A stretch of DNA of 64,000 nt, from the NCBI RefSeq assembly GCF_030758975.1, contig NZ_CP132359.1, positions 2,576,782 to 2,640,781 on the forward strand. Direction: 5' to 3'. The notes beneath the pieces were generated by a model. That model was not told where the DNA came from. It ran no database searches and was given only the letters and a program-made list of their open reading frames with translations. Position 1 is the stretch's first letter. Every line of letters begins with the position of its first letter. The position numbers were made by a program, and so were the translations under genes. Source of the DNA: Bosea beijingensis (GTDB taxonomy: Bacteria; Pseudomonadota; Alphaproteobacteria; Rhizobiales; Beijerinckiaceae). Below are positions 34,532 through 43,446 of the stretch, piece by piece.

Positions 34532-35317
34532 ATGGCGCTGCTGATCCGCGATCTCGACTTCCGCTATGGCACGACGCCGGTCCTGCAGGGGCTCGGCACG
34601 GAGGCCCTGCCACGCGGTGAACTCGCCGCCTTGGTCGGCCCCAACGGCTCCGGCAAGTCGACCCTGTTCCGCTGCGCCGCCGGCCTCTTGCGTCCCGAGC
34701 GCGGCATGGTGGCGCTCGACGGGCACGACCTCTCGGCACTCTCCCAGCGCGAGCGTGCCCGCAAGGTCTTCTATCTCGCGCAGGATACCGGCGCGCGCGT
34801 CGCGCTTTCGGTCTTCGACATCATCCTGCTCGCCCGCAAGAGCCTGCATCGCGGCTATGCACTGGCGGCCTCGCCCGAGGATACCCGTGCCGTCGAGGCG
34901 GTGATCGCGGAGCTCGGCCTTTCGCCTTTCGCCTCGCGCGATATCGCCACGCTTTCCGGCGGCCAGCGCCAGCTTGCGGCGATCGGCCAGGCGCTGGTGC
35001 GCGAGCCCGACGTCCTCCTGCTCGACGAACCGACCAGTGCGCTCGACGTGCGCCGCCAGCTCGACGTCATGGCGACGATCCGCGAGGCGACGCGCCGGCG
35101 CGACATCGTCACCGTCGTGGCGATCCACGATCTCTCGCTGGCGGCCCGCTTCGCCGACCGGGTGCTGGTGATGAATTCAGGGCGCATCGCGCAAGCGGGT
35201 GCCCCTGCGGATGTACTTGCGCATGAGGCGGTCTCGGAGACATATGCGGTCGGCGTGCATCTCGAGCGTTCGGCCCGGGGCACGCTTCTGGTCGAGCCCT
35301 ATATCCAGGTTCACTGA
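34532..35317 (+). CDS. Iron-siderophore ABC transporter ATP-binding protein
   Basis: 261 residues. Walker A GPNGSGKST near residue 36, signature LSGGQRQ near 140, Walker B LLLDEPTSALD near 162, then the H-loop histidine in VAIHDLSLAARFADR. Size and motif spacing match FecE/FhuC. It powers the preceding FecCD permease. Confidence 0.93.
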   Translation: MALLIRDLDFRYGTTPVLQGLGTEALPRGELAALVGPNGSGKSTLFRCAAGLLRPERGMVALDGHDLSALSQRERARKVFYLAQDTGARVALSVFDIILLARKSLHRGYALAASPEDTRAVEAVIAELGLSPFASRDIATLSGGQRQLAAIGQALVREPDVLLLDEPTSALDVRRQLDVMATIREATRRRDIVTVVAIHDLSLAARFADRVLVMNSGRIAQAGAPADVLAHEAVSETYAVGVHLERSARGTLLVEPYIQVH

Positions 35318-35406
35318 AGTATTTTCGAGCGAAGTGGGTACTGGTTCGCGTCAAGAACCGAAGGTCCGCATCGGCGAATATGCGAGAAAGCAGAGTTCCT
35401 AGCGTC

Positions 35407-36201
35407 ATGTCCGTACCTGCCTCGCATGACAATTTCACCCTGAAGGAAGAGATCCGCGCCTATTGGTCCGCGCGGGCCGAGAGTTTCGATCTCTCCTTCG
35501 GCCACGCGATCAAGTCGGATCGCGAACTGAAGGCCTTCCAGCGCCTGATCGGCGATTCCTTCGGCCCGCAGCCGCTCGACGTGCTCGACCTCGCCTGCGG
35601 CACCGGCGAGATCACGCGCGCCCTACTTTCGCTGAACCACCGCGTCACCGCGCTCGACTTCTCCGAGGCGATGCTGGAGCGCGCCCGTGCCAAGCACGGC
35701 AAGGCGGCCCGCTTCCGCCTCGGCGATGCCGAGCATCTGCTGGACGAGGACGCGAGCTACGATGCGGCGATCACCCGCCACCTCGTCTGGACCCTGACCG
35801 ATCCGGAAGCCGCCCTCGCCGAATGGTTCCGTGTCCTGCGCCCCGGCGGCCGCTTGCTGGTCATCGATGGCGACTGGGTCAACCGCACGCGCTGGCAGGC
35901 GCTGGTCAATCGCTTCGGCACCTGGCTGCGCGAGAAGCGCGGCGCGGCCGTCCACCAGATCGACGCCGACACCCATGCCTCGATCACCAGCCGCTTCTAT
36001 TTCAAGGACGGCCTGAGCCGTCAGCACCTCGAGGCAATGCTGACCGCCGCCGGCTTCGTCGACATCGTCCCGGCCGATTACCATCAGGTCGTGCGCGAGC
36101 AGCAGCGCGCCGCCCCCCTGCATGACGCGATCAGGCTGGCCTCCTCGACCCGTTTCGCCCTTCTTGCGAGCAAGCCTGCGGACGCCGGCGTTTCGCGCTA
36201 G
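35407..36201 (+). CDS. Class I SAM-dependent methyltransferase linked to the siderophore transporter
   Basis: 264 residues. SAM motif [14 protein letters not shown] near residue 58, acidic motif ALDFSEAM, and [14 protein letters not shown] near 143. It is on the same strand as the iron ABC genes, 89 bases after the ATPase. Methyltransferases of this type are often beside iron ABC operons in Hyphomicrobiales (general knowledge), but the substrate is not known. ATG at 35407 begins the family-like part. Confidence 0.85.
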   Translation: MSVPASHDNFTLKEEIRAYWSARAESFDLSFGHAIKSDRELKAFQRLIGDSFGPQPLDVLDLACGTGEITRALLSLNHRVTALDFSEAMLERARAKHGKAARFRLGDAEHLLDEDASYDAAITRHLVWTLTDPEAALAEWFRVLRPGGRLLVIDGDWVNRTRWQALVNRFGTWLREKRGAAVHQIDADTHASITSRFYFKDGLSRQHLEAMLTAAGFVDIVPADYHQVVREQQRAAPLHDAIRLASSTRFALLASKPADAGVSR

Positions 36202-36254
36202 AAGAGATCGATAGCCCGCTGCTCCCGGCGCGGGTTGCGAGACAGGAGCCAGCG

Positions 36255-37040
36255 ATGAACGCCAAGCCGGATTGGGACGCCGCGCAATATCTGCGCTTCG
36301 AGGACGAGCGGACGCGGCCCTCGATCGACCTGCTCGCCCGCGTGCCGCTGAGCGCGCCGAAACGCTGCATCGATCTCGGCTGCGGCCCCGGAAATAGCAC
36401 GGAACTGGTCGCCGCGCGCTATCCCGATGCCGTCAACGAAGGCCTCGATTCCTCGCCGGACATGCTGGAGAAGGCGCGTAAGCGCCTGCCGAACCTCTCC
36501 TTCGTCCTCGGCGACGTGAACACTTGGGCCGATGCGACGGGCTACGACGTGATCTTCGCCAATGCCGTGCTGCAATGGCTGCCGGACCATGCCGCGCTGT
36601 TCCCGCGCCTGGCGCGCTCGCTGACGTCAGGCGGCTGCCTTGCCGTGCAGATGCCGAACAATCTCGACGAGCCCTCGCATGTCGCGATGCGCGAGGTCGC
36701 GGCCGATGGCCCTTGGGCGGAGAAGCTCGCGAACGCCAAGGCCGAGCGCGCGACGATCGGCTCCTTCGGCGACTACCGGCGCTGGCTCGGTGAGACCGGC
36801 TGCCGCGTCGATATCTGGCAGACGACCTATGTCCATGCGTTGGCCAATCTCGAAGCGATCGCCGAGTGGTTCAAGAGCACCGGCCTGAAGCCCTATCTCG
36901 ACCGCCTGTCGGTCGAGGAGCAGCAGGGCTTCATCGCCCGCTATCTCGAACGCATCGCGCCGCATTATCCCGTCGAGAGCGACGGGAAGGTGCTGCTGCG
37001 CTTCCCGCGCCTGTTCGTGGTTGCGGTGCGCGAGGGCTGA
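36255..37040 (+). CDS. tam: Trans-aconitate 2-methyltransferase
   Basis: 261 residues. Methylates trans-aconitate, a by-product that inhibits aconitase. Motifs: [21 protein letters not shown] at the N-terminus (the aligned segment, quoted in two parts by family: WDAAQYL and RTRPSIDLL), [14 protein letters not shown] near residue 38, and [10 protein letters not shown] near 103. It is the last gene of the plus arm; its stop abuts the stop of the convergent SIP gene with no base between. A link with iron is plausible because aconitase is an iron-sulfur enzyme. Confidence 0.9.
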   Translation: MNAKPDWDAAQYLRFEDERTRPSIDLLARVPLSAPKRCIDLGCGPGNSTELVAARYPDAVNEGLDSSPDMLEKARKRLPNLSFVLGDVNTWADATGYDVIFANAVLQWLPDHAALFPRLARSLTSGGCLAVQMPNNLDEPSHVAMREVAADGPWAEKLANAKAERATIGSFGDYRRWLGETGCRVDIWQTTYVHALANLEAIAEWFKSTGLKPYLDRLSVEEQQGFIARYLERIAPHYPVESDGKVLLRFPRLFVVAVREG

Positions 37041-37052
37041 TCAGCCCTTCGC
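37030..37052. terminator. Palindrome at the abutting stops of tam and the SIP gene
   Basis: AGGGCTGATCAGCCCT is a perfect palindrome centred on the two stop codons (TGA|TCA), extended by GCG/CGC with one bulge. A shared bidirectional end hairpin is likely, although no T-run follows on either side. Confidence 0.45.
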
Positions 37053-38147
37053 GGCTTCAGCCTTCTTGGCGGCGACATGTTCCTCGTCGGAGGCTCCGGT
37101 GCGCCAGTAGCTGACGACGAGGCTCTGGTCGCGCTCGGGCCTGAGCATGCCGCGCGAAGCCACCCGGATCGCCTTGAACGCGGCGTGCTCAGCAGCAGCC
37201 CAGAGATAGGTCGCTGGGCCGTCCGCCGGCCAGTCGACCGTCGCGAAGGCATCCTGCAATAGCGGCAGGCTGCCCGGCGCGGCGTCCCCGCGATGCAGCC
37301 AGGCTAACACCACCCTGGGCGGGTGGCGCAGGGGCTGTTCCTCGCCAGCATCGGCGACTTCGATGAAGACCTGGCCCACGGCTTCGGCCGGCAGGTTCTC
37401 CAGCATCCGCGCCACGGCCGGCAAACCGGTCTCGTCGGCGAGGAAGACATAGCGCTCGGCCGGCTTGAGCCCGCGCCCGCCGGGGCCTGCCATGCCGATC
37501 CTGTCGCCGGCCTTGGCCCGGAAGGCGAAGGCCGAGCCGGGGCCGGCATCCTCATGCAGCACGAAATCGAGCGCGAGCGTGCCGGCAGTGACGTCGATCT
37601 CGCGGATCGTGTATTTGCGCACCAGCGGCCGGGTTTCGGCTGGCGAGGGCAGCAGCAGCCCGTCGTCGCCGACCATCGGCCAGCTCGGTTCGCTCACGCC
37701 GACTGGCGGGATGAACAGGCGCACATGCAGCGCGTCGATATGGTCGTAGCGCGCGAGATTTTCGCCCTTGAAGCGGATGCGGGCCATATGCGGCGTGATC
37801 CGCTCGACGGCGGTGACCGTCAGGATGCGGAATTCGGGCGGCAGGGCGGGGCCGGTGCCGTCGCCGGTCCAGCGCATCTCCGGCGTGGCGTCCTTCGGGG
37901 CGAATTCGATGACGTGGCTGGCGATGGCGCGCTTCATGCCGAGCAGGGTGGAGAGGTCGGGCGCCTCGACATGGACATCGAGCGCGGCTGTCGTGAGCTC
38001 GATCCGCGCGCGGCTGCCATCAAGCGCGATGATCGTTGTCCCGCCCTGCTCGGTGATGACGGCCTCATGCTCGACGAGATGTTCGCAGAGCGGCTTCAGG
38101 ACATCAGCCGGGTTGGCGAGCGCGATCCGGGTCGAGGTGGCCAGCAT
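37041..38147 (-). CDS. Siderophore-interacting protein with N-terminal DUF2218 domain
   Basis: 368 residues. Residues about 1-95 are a DUF2218 domain; residues about 105-340 are a ferredoxin-reductase-like SIP module of the ViuB/YqjH type (RKYTIRE for flavin, then VFLADETGLPAVARML). It reduces ferric siderophore with NAD(P)H or another donor to release iron in the cytoplasm. The ATG at 38147 has GGAGA at good distance; a TTG five codons earlier overlaps the previous stop. Last gene of the minus arm. Confidence 0.88.
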   Translation of the reverse strand: MLATSTRIALANPADVLKPLCEHLVEHEAVITEQGGTTIIALDGSRARIELTTAALDVHVEAPDLSTLLGMKRAIASHVIEFAPKDATPEMRWTGDGTGPALPPEFRILTVTAVERITPHMARIRFKGENLARYDHIDALHVRLFIPPVGVSEPSWPMVGDDGLLLPSPAETRPLVRKYTIREIDVTAGTLALDFVLHEDAGPGSAFAFRAKAGDRIGMAGPGGRGLKPAERYVFLADETGLPAVARMLENLPAEAVGQVFIEVADAGEEQPLRHPPRVVLAWLHRGDAAPGSLPLLQDAFATVDWPADGPATYLWAAAEHAAFKAIRVASRGMLRPERDQSLVVSYWRTGASDEEHVAAKKAEAAKG

Positions 38148-38158
38148 GAGGGTCTCCG

Positions 38159-39271
38159 TCAAGGCTTAGGCTGCGCCGCGATCCAGAGCGTCCCGTCGAG
38201 CGGGATCGCCGAGAAGCGGGCGCCCTCGGCAAGCGTCGCGGCGGGGTCGATATCGGCGAAGCGCTCCGGGTGGAGCCATTTCGCGAGGACCTCGATCGCG
38301 ACGACATGCAGCGGGGTATCGTTGAACAGGTGCCAGAAGCCGAAGGCGCGGCGTTTCTCGATGGCGCTGAGCATCCTGAGCGTCGGCGTGCCGAGGAGTT
38401 TGGCGAAGCTCGCGGCTGCGTCCGTCTCGCCGACGCCGAGGCCGAGCACGAGCCCGCCGAGCTTGGCGAGATGCGTGCCGCCGGTCGCGATATAGACGTC
38501 GGGATCGGCGCCGATGAGCTGTTCGAGCCCGATCTGCCCGGTTGCGCCCGGCAGCATCGCGGCGGCGATATTGCGCCCGCCCGCAGCGTCGATGAAGGCG
38601 TTGAACGTGCCTTGCCCGGCCGTCATGCAGCAATCGTAGCCGCCGGCATGGGCATGGATGAAGACGGAGGGGCGTTTCGCATCCGCGACCCGGCTCGCGA
38701 TCCGCTTCATGCGGTTCTCGTAAAAGGCGATCAGCCGCTCGGCGTGTTCCTGGCGGCCGGTGAGGATGCCGAGCGCCCGGAGGCTCGGCACGGTGTCGCG
38801 CAGCGGCTCCAGGAAGAAATCGACGACTGCGACGGGAATGCCCGCCGCTTCCAGCTTCTCGACGAGATCGCCGGGGCCGCGGCGCGTGCCGGCGAGTGAC
38901 TTGCTGAGCACGACGAGATCGGGCCCGAGCGCGATCGCTTGTTCCAGCGAGAAGCCGGCGGCCGTGCCGCCGTCGCCGACCAGCGGAAGTTCGTTGATGG
39001 CCGGGAAGCGCGCCCGGTAGCGGGCGAGCCCGTCGGGGTTCTGGCGTTCGAGATCGCTGCCCCAGCCGGCGAGGATGCTGACCGGGTCGGGATGGATCAG
39101 GCCGAGCGCGTTGAGCTGCCGCCCCTGCGCCAGCACGATGCGTTTCGCCGGGGCAGCGAGCTTGACGGTGCGGCCGAGCACATCGATCGCGACGACCGGG
39201 TCGGCAGCCAGGGCCGGCAGCACGGGCAGGCTCAGGCCGGCCAGGATCAGCGAACGTCTGTCGATCGTCAT
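38159..39271 (-). CDS. Iron-siderophore ABC transporter, periplasmic binding protein 2
   Basis: 370 residues, signal peptide ending near ALAAD (residue 23). Related to binding protein 1 along its length: the GRQLNALGLIHP and AGWGSDLE segments correspond to GRQLYTLAML and VGWGNDLI there, and Cys214-Cys215 (GGYDCCMTAGQG) match its cysteine pair. No second permease accompanies it, so it may feed the same FecCD channel. Its ATG overlaps the esterase stop (ATGA). Confidence 0.88.
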   Translation of the reverse strand: MTIDRRSLILAGLSLPVLPALAADPVVAIDVLGRTVKLAAPAKRIVLAQGRQLNALGLIHPDPVSILAGWGSDLERQNPDGLARYRARFPAINELPLVGDGGTAAGFSLEQAIALGPDLVVLSKSLAGTRRGPGDLVEKLEAAGIPVAVVDFFLEPLRDTVPSLRALGILTGRQEHAERLIAFYENRMKRIASRVADAKRPSVFIHAHAGGYDCCMTAGQGTFNAFIDAAGGRNIAAAMLPGATGQIGLEQLIGADPDVYIATGGTHLAKLGGLVLGLGVGETDAAASFAKLLGTPTLRMLSAIEKRRAFGFWHLFNDTPLHVVAIEVLAKWLHPERFADIDPAATLAEGARFSAIPLDGTLWIAAQPKP

Positions 39272-40107
39272 GCGGCAGCCGCCTTGTCCTGGGCCGTGCC
39301 GGCGAGCGCGAAGGCCACGCTGCGCGAGAGCATCGATGGGATCACCGAGACATGGTTCTCGCCGGGAAATTCGGTGAAGTCGCAGGCGACGTGGCCTGAG
39401 GCAGCCAGGCGCTCGGCCATCTCGGCGGCATTGTCGCGCATCCGCGCCTGCGCGAGCCGTTCGGCACGTTGCGGGGTGACGGCGAGCGTGGGGGCCTGCT
39501 CGTGGCTGCCGACCGTGATCAGAAGCCGCCCGGCAGGGCCGGAGCCGCCACGCCGGAAGGCTTCCTCGCTCGTAAGAATGGCGCGGTCCTGCCACCAGAT
39601 CGAGGGGCTGCCGGCGACGAGGGACTCGAACAGGCCGGGCCGGGTGAACAAGGTGTGCAGCACGAACAGCCCGCCATAGGAATGGCCGGCAAGCGCGCGC
39701 CGTGCCGGATCGAGCGGAGCGATCTCGGCGACAGCCGGCAGCACCTCGTCGACGATCATGTCAAGAAAGCGATCGGCCCCGCCGGGGACCGGCAGCAGGT
39801 CGCGCTGGCGCCGCTCGGCATCGAAGGGCCGCTCATTGGGATAGCCGATCCCGATCACGACGGCAGGGCCGACACCGGTCGCCTCGGGACGTTGCGCCTG
39901 CAGGCGGGCGGCTGTGGCGGCCACCGGGAACAGGGCATGGCCGTCGACCAGCACGAGGCAGGGAAAGCCGCGTGCCGGAGCGGGGCAATCCGGCACGGAG
40001 ATCAGCAGCCGGTAGCGCGACCCGTCCCGCGCCTCGAAGTCGCGCTGCCAGGCCTGCGGCAGCGTGACGGGAGCGAGGCCGATGTCGGGACGGTTTTCCG
40101 GCTGCAT
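39268..40107 (-). CDS. Siderophore esterase-like alpha/beta hydrolase (IroE/Fes type)
   Basis: 279 residues. Nucleophile motif GHSYGG (Ser143), the segment GSPSIWW near 168 typical of siderophore esterases, and the catalytic histidine in GENHVSV (His252). No clear signal peptide, which favours cytoplasmic hydrolysis of an ester siderophore; this is inference. ATG at 40107 lies 8 bases after the receptor stop. It suggests the imported chelator has ester bonds, like a trilactone or citrate-type compound. Confidence 0.85.
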   Translation of the reverse strand: MQPENRPDIGLAPVTLPQAWQRDFEARDGSRYRLLISVPDCPAPARGFPCLVLVDGHALFPVAATAARLQAQRPEATGVGPAVVIGIGYPNERPFDAERRQRDLLPVPGGADRFLDMIVDEVLPAVAEIAPLDPARRALAGHSYGGLFVLHTLFTRPGLFESLVAGSPSIWWQDRAILTSEEAFRRGGSGPAGRLLITVGSHEQAPTLAVTPQRAERLAQARMRDNAAEMAERLAASGHVACDFTEFPGENHVSVIPSMLSRSVAFALAGTAQDKAAAA

Positions 40108-40115
40108 CGGCGACC

Positions 40116-42308
40116 TCACCAGCGATAGGACAGCGTCGCGAGGACCGTGCGGCGCAGGCCGAAGGAGCACTGCGTCGTGCCGTAGCAGCCGGAGATATAC
40201 TCCTTGTCGAACAGGTTCTGGGCGTTGACCTGGACCTTCCAGCCCTTGAGCGCCGGGCTGGCCGCCGCCAGATCGTAGCTGATCGCGGCATCGACAAGCG
40301 TGTAGGCCGGCGTCGAGAAGGTGTTGCCGGGATCGCCGGCGCCGCCGCCGACATAACGCACGCCCGCGCCGAGACCGAGGCCCGAGAGCACGCCCGTCCG
40401 GAAGGTGTAATGTCCCCAGAGCGCGGCGGTGTGGCGCGGCACCACCGGCGGGCGCTTGCCGAGGTCGACGCCGCCACTCTTGGTCACCTCGGCATCGGTA
40501 TAGGTATAGGCCGCGACGAGATCGAGATTGTCGAACACGGTCGCGCGCGCCTCGACCTCGACGCCGCGGGCGCGAATCTCGCCGGTCTGGATCTGGAAGG
40601 TCGGGTGAGCAAGGTCGGCCGTCGGAACGTTGGTCTGGGTCAACTGGTAGATCGAGGCCTGCAGGAAGGCCGTGGTGCCCGGCAGTTCGTATTTGAAGCC
40701 GGCCTCGTACTGCTCGCCTTCGGTCGGCTTGAACGGCGTGCCGCCGAAGGCCGTACCGGCTTGCGGCTCGAACGAGGTCGAGTAGCTGGCATAGGGCGCG
40801 AAGCCGTTGTCGAAATTGTACATCAGCGCGACGCGCCCGGTGCGCGCCGTATCGTCCTGCTTGGTCAGGATGCCGGTGCTCAGCGCGCGGGTGCGGGCCT
40901 CGGCCCGGTCGAAACGACCGCCGACGAGCAGCGAGAGGCGGTCGAGCTTGATCTGATCCTGCAGATAGATGCCGTACTGCGCGGTGGTCTGGGTGGTGCG
41001 CGGCACGGCCGGCAGCACGAAGGGCAGGCGCCCGTAGATCGGGTTGGTGAAGTCGAGCGACTGCACCGTGCCGCCGGCGCCGGTCGCGGCCTTGGCATCG
41101 GTCCAGTAGCCGTCGACGCCAAACAGGACCTTGTGGGTCAGCGGTCCGGTGCGGAAATCGGCCTGGATCTGGTTGTCGATGCCGGCCGTGCGGGCATGCT
41201 CGTTCGAGATCGTGGCCCGGCGCGTCAGCGTCTTCTGGTCGGCCGCGATGCCGCCGACCGCGACGGTGCGGTTGCGCGATTCCAGGTCGGAGATGCGGAC
41301 GTTCTGGCGGAAGGTGAAGATGTCGTTGAAGCGGTGCTCGAAGGCATAGCCGAGATTGGCCTGGTTGCGGCTATAGCCCTCGAAACGCGGCTCGCCCGGG
41401 AAGAATTCGCTGCGGATGCGGCCGGCGCGGCTCGGCAGCACGGTGCCGACCGCCGGGATGAAGCCGTAGAAGCCGGTCTCCGGGTCGCGCTGGAACGAGG
41501 CCATCAGGGTGAAGCTCGTCGCGCCGTTCGGCCGGTAGGTCAGCGAGGGCGCGATGAAGATGCGCTCCTCGCGGGTATAGTCGACCTGCGTGTCGGCCGC
41601 CCGGCCGAGGCCGACGACGCGGTAGAGCCAGGTCTTCTGCGGATCGATCGGCCCGCCGAAATCGAAGGCCATCTGGGCGCGCTCATGGCTGCCGAACTGG
41701 AGCTGTACCTCGCCGTGGCGCTCCTCCTTCGGCCGCTTGCTGACCATGTTGACGATGCCGCCGGGCTTGACCTGCCCGAACACCACCGAGGACGGGCCGC
41801 GCAGCACCTCGACCCGCTCCAGCCCCCAGGACTCGTAGGTCGGTACCAAGAAGTTGATGCCGCGCTGGTAGCGCAGGCCGTCGAGATTGTTGACGAAGCC
41901 GGCCGTGCCGCCCGAGCCGCCGAAGCCGCGGATGAAGACGCTGTCATAGCGCCCCATCGAGAGGCGGGTCTCGCCGAGCACGCCAGCGGTGTAGCGCAGC
42001 GCCTGGCTGACATTCTGCGCACCCTGGTCGTCCATCTGGTCGCGGGTGACGACGGTGACCGACTGCGGCGTCTCCATGATCGGCGTGTCGGTCTTGGTCG
42101 CGGTGTCGCTGCGGCGCGCGACATAGCCGTTGACCGGGCCGCTGGCGCGCTCGCCCTGGACCTCGATCGTATCGAGGCCGATCGCGGTGCCCGCGGGCTG
42201 TGCCTGGGCGCCTTGTGCCAGCGCCGTGCCTGCTCCGCCGGCGACGAGCGCGGCCAATGCCACGCCGGCCTGCCACATTGCGCGATTGCTGCCGTTGATC
42301 CCGATCAT
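40116..42308 (-). CDS. TonB-dependent siderophore receptor
   Basis: 730 residues, outer membrane. Signal peptide about 1-32 (ending ALAQG); a TonB-box-like DTIEVQGE near residue 44; plug domain with ETPQSVTVVTRDQM and RYDSVFIRGFG; then a 22-strand barrel ending LATLSYRW, with the aromatic C-terminus. VLRGPSSVVFGQVKPGGIVN is typical of ferrichrome/ferrioxamine-type receptors. It is the first structural gene after the AraC regulator, and direct repeats lie in its promoter. ATG at 42308 begins the signal peptide. Confidence 0.94.
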   Translation of the reverse strand: MIGINGSNRAMWQAGVALAALVAGGAGTALAQGAQAQPAGTAIGLDTIEVQGERASGPVNGYVARRSDTATKTDTPIMETPQSVTVVTRDQMDDQGAQNVSQALRYTAGVLGETRLSMGRYDSVFIRGFGGSGGTAGFVNNLDGLRYQRGINFLVPTYESWGLERVEVLRGPSSVVFGQVKPGGIVNMVSKRPKEERHGEVQLQFGSHERAQMAFDFGGPIDPQKTWLYRVVGLGRAADTQVDYTREERIFIAPSLTYRPNGATSFTLMASFQRDPETGFYGFIPAVGTVLPSRAGRIRSEFFPGEPRFEGYSRNQANLGYAFEHRFNDIFTFRQNVRISDLESRNRTVAVGGIAADQKTLTRRATISNEHARTAGIDNQIQADFRTGPLTHKVLFGVDGYWTDAKAATGAGGTVQSLDFTNPIYGRLPFVLPAVPRTTQTTAQYGIYLQDQIKLDRLSLLVGGRFDRAEARTRALSTGILTKQDDTARTGRVALMYNFDNGFAPYASYSTSFEPQAGTAFGGTPFKPTEGEQYEAGFKYELPGTTAFLQASIYQLTQTNVPTADLAHPTFQIQTGEIRARGVEVEARATVFDNLDLVAAYTYTDAEVTKSGGVDLGKRPPVVPRHTAALWGHYTFRTGVLSGLGLGAGVRYVGGGAGDPGNTFSTPAYTLVDAAISYDLAAASPALKGWKVQVNAQNLFDKEYISGCYGTTQCSFGLRRTVLATLSYRW

Positions 42309-42391
42309 GCCTATATTCCTGCCCCTGGCGCCTGCGCGCCCTCGTCTGCGGGGTTCTTTCAGGAAGGCTGCCAGGCCGGCAACGCGCTTGG

Positions 42392-42424
42392 CTTTCGATC
42401 GCGGCAGTATTTCTTTCGGTCGCG
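42392..42424 (-). promoter_or_regulatory. Direct repeats in the receptor promoter, candidate AraC/PchR-type site
   Basis: CTTTCGATCGCG (42392-42403) and CTTTCGGTCGCG (42413-42424) are 11/12 identical and 21 bases apart, two turns of the helix, 84-116 bases upstream of the receptor start. CGCGTT-TCG-AACGCG (42421-42435) overlaps the second copy. This is the layout expected for an AraC-type activator such as the one encoded next door. Confidence 0.55.
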
Positions 42425-42472
42425 TTTCGAACGCGTCCAAGCAAGAACGGCAGGGCGGATTCAAGGCGTGAA

Positions 42473-43339
42473 TCAGCGCAGGGCGCTGGGCGCGATGCCG
42501 AAACGCTTACGGAACAGCCCGGAAAAATGCGCCGGGCTGTAGCCGACCTGGAAAGCGGCGACCGCGACGCTGGCTTCCCCGCTCGCGATCAGCGCATAGG
42601 CTTGCTGCAGGCGCTGCTCCTGCAGGTACTCGAAGACGCTGGCGCCGAACTCGGTGCGGAACGCGGAGGTGAGCTTGGTCGGGTTGAGCCCGCTTTCGCG
42701 CGCGAGCTCCGCCAGGCTCAGAGGCTCCTGCAAGGTTTCGAGCAGGCGGTCGCGCGCGGCATGGACCTGCTCGCGCAGGCGCGGGCTGAGCCGGGCCGGG
42801 CGGACGGGCCGCTCTCCAAGCATGCGGTCGAGCACCAGCGCGCCGAGCTCCAGCGCCTTGCCGGCGAGGTAGAGCGGGCGCAGCGCTTCGCCGACCGGGC
42901 ATTCCGCCATCTGCAGCGCGAGCGAGCGGATCGGCGCATCGGCCGGGCGCACCCAGAAGCCGGCATCGTCGGAGCAGGCGAGGCGCGCGGCCTTGGCGAC
43001 ATCCGCCCCGAACTCACGTGCGACGAAATCGAAATCGAACTGCATCAGCGCGCAGCGCAGCGCGCCATCGGCGAGGCCGGTGCGCTGCTGCATATGCTCG
43101 CCGCCATTGGCGGCGACGAGGACGGTCGGCCCGTCCAGCAGCACGGCCGGGCGATCGTCGAGCTCCAGCGCCTGCCGGCCTTCGAGCATGACAGCGACCT
43201 TCAAGCCCGGCCGCATCGGGCCGACGATCCGCTCGCCTTCCTGGATCAGGAAGGTGCCGGCGGAGAGCGAGAGATTGCGCGAGAACAGCTCCAGGCTCGT
43301 GGCAGATTTCTGTACGGGGCTGGAACTGGCGTGCATCAT
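42473..43339 (-). CDS. AraC-family regulator of the siderophore genes (PchR-like)
   Basis: 288 residues. Residues about 1-180 form the ligand-sensing part; 190-288 hold the double helix-turn-helix (SLAELARESGLNPTKLTSAF, then ASVAVAAFQVGYSPAHFSGLFRKRFG). Related regulators such as PchR activate receptor genes when bound to the ferric siderophore. It sits directly upstream of the receptor on the same strand. Start ATG at 43339; one codon later another ATG exists. The region upstream is AT-rich. Confidence 0.87.
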   Translation of the reverse strand: MMHASSSPVQKSATSLELFSRNLSLSAGTFLIQEGERIVGPMRPGLKVAVMLEGRQALELDDRPAVLLDGPTVLVAANGGEHMQQRTGLADGALRCALMQFDFDFVAREFGADVAKAARLACSDDAGFWVRPADAPIRSLALQMAECPVGEALRPLYLAGKALELGALVLDRMLGERPVRPARLSPRLREQVHAARDRLLETLQEPLSLAELARESGLNPTKLTSAFRTEFGASVFEYLQEQRLQQAYALIASGEASVAVAAFQVGYSPAHFSGLFRKRFGIAPSALR

Positions 43340-43398
43340 GACCTCTGATGAGAGGCGACGCTTACTCGGTTGCGGTGTAAAAATCAAATAATATCAAT

Positions 43399-43413
43399 AA
43401 TTTAAATAGATTC
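43399..43413. promoter_or_regulatory. Candidate iron-island regulatory motif, copy 2
   Basis: AATTTAAATAGATTC, 60-74 bases upstream of the AraC gene start, within an AT-rich patch; 13/15 identical to the motif at 32217-32231 before the first binding-protein gene. It may bind the iron regulator of this organism (RirA, Irr or Fur type). Confidence 0.35.
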
Positions 43414-43446
43414 TAAGTTGGCATCGCAGGGCCGCGCCGTGACCGT

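Noticed and set aside
33416..35128. 570-codon minus-strand open frame opposite the FecCD permease and ATPase
   Set aside because: Antisense shadow; low-complexity Asp/Gln/Arg-rich sequence.
40410..42542. Long plus-strand open frame (710 codons) opposite the TonB receptor
   Set aside because: Antisense shadow of a clear receptor gene; composition and lack of motifs argue against coding.
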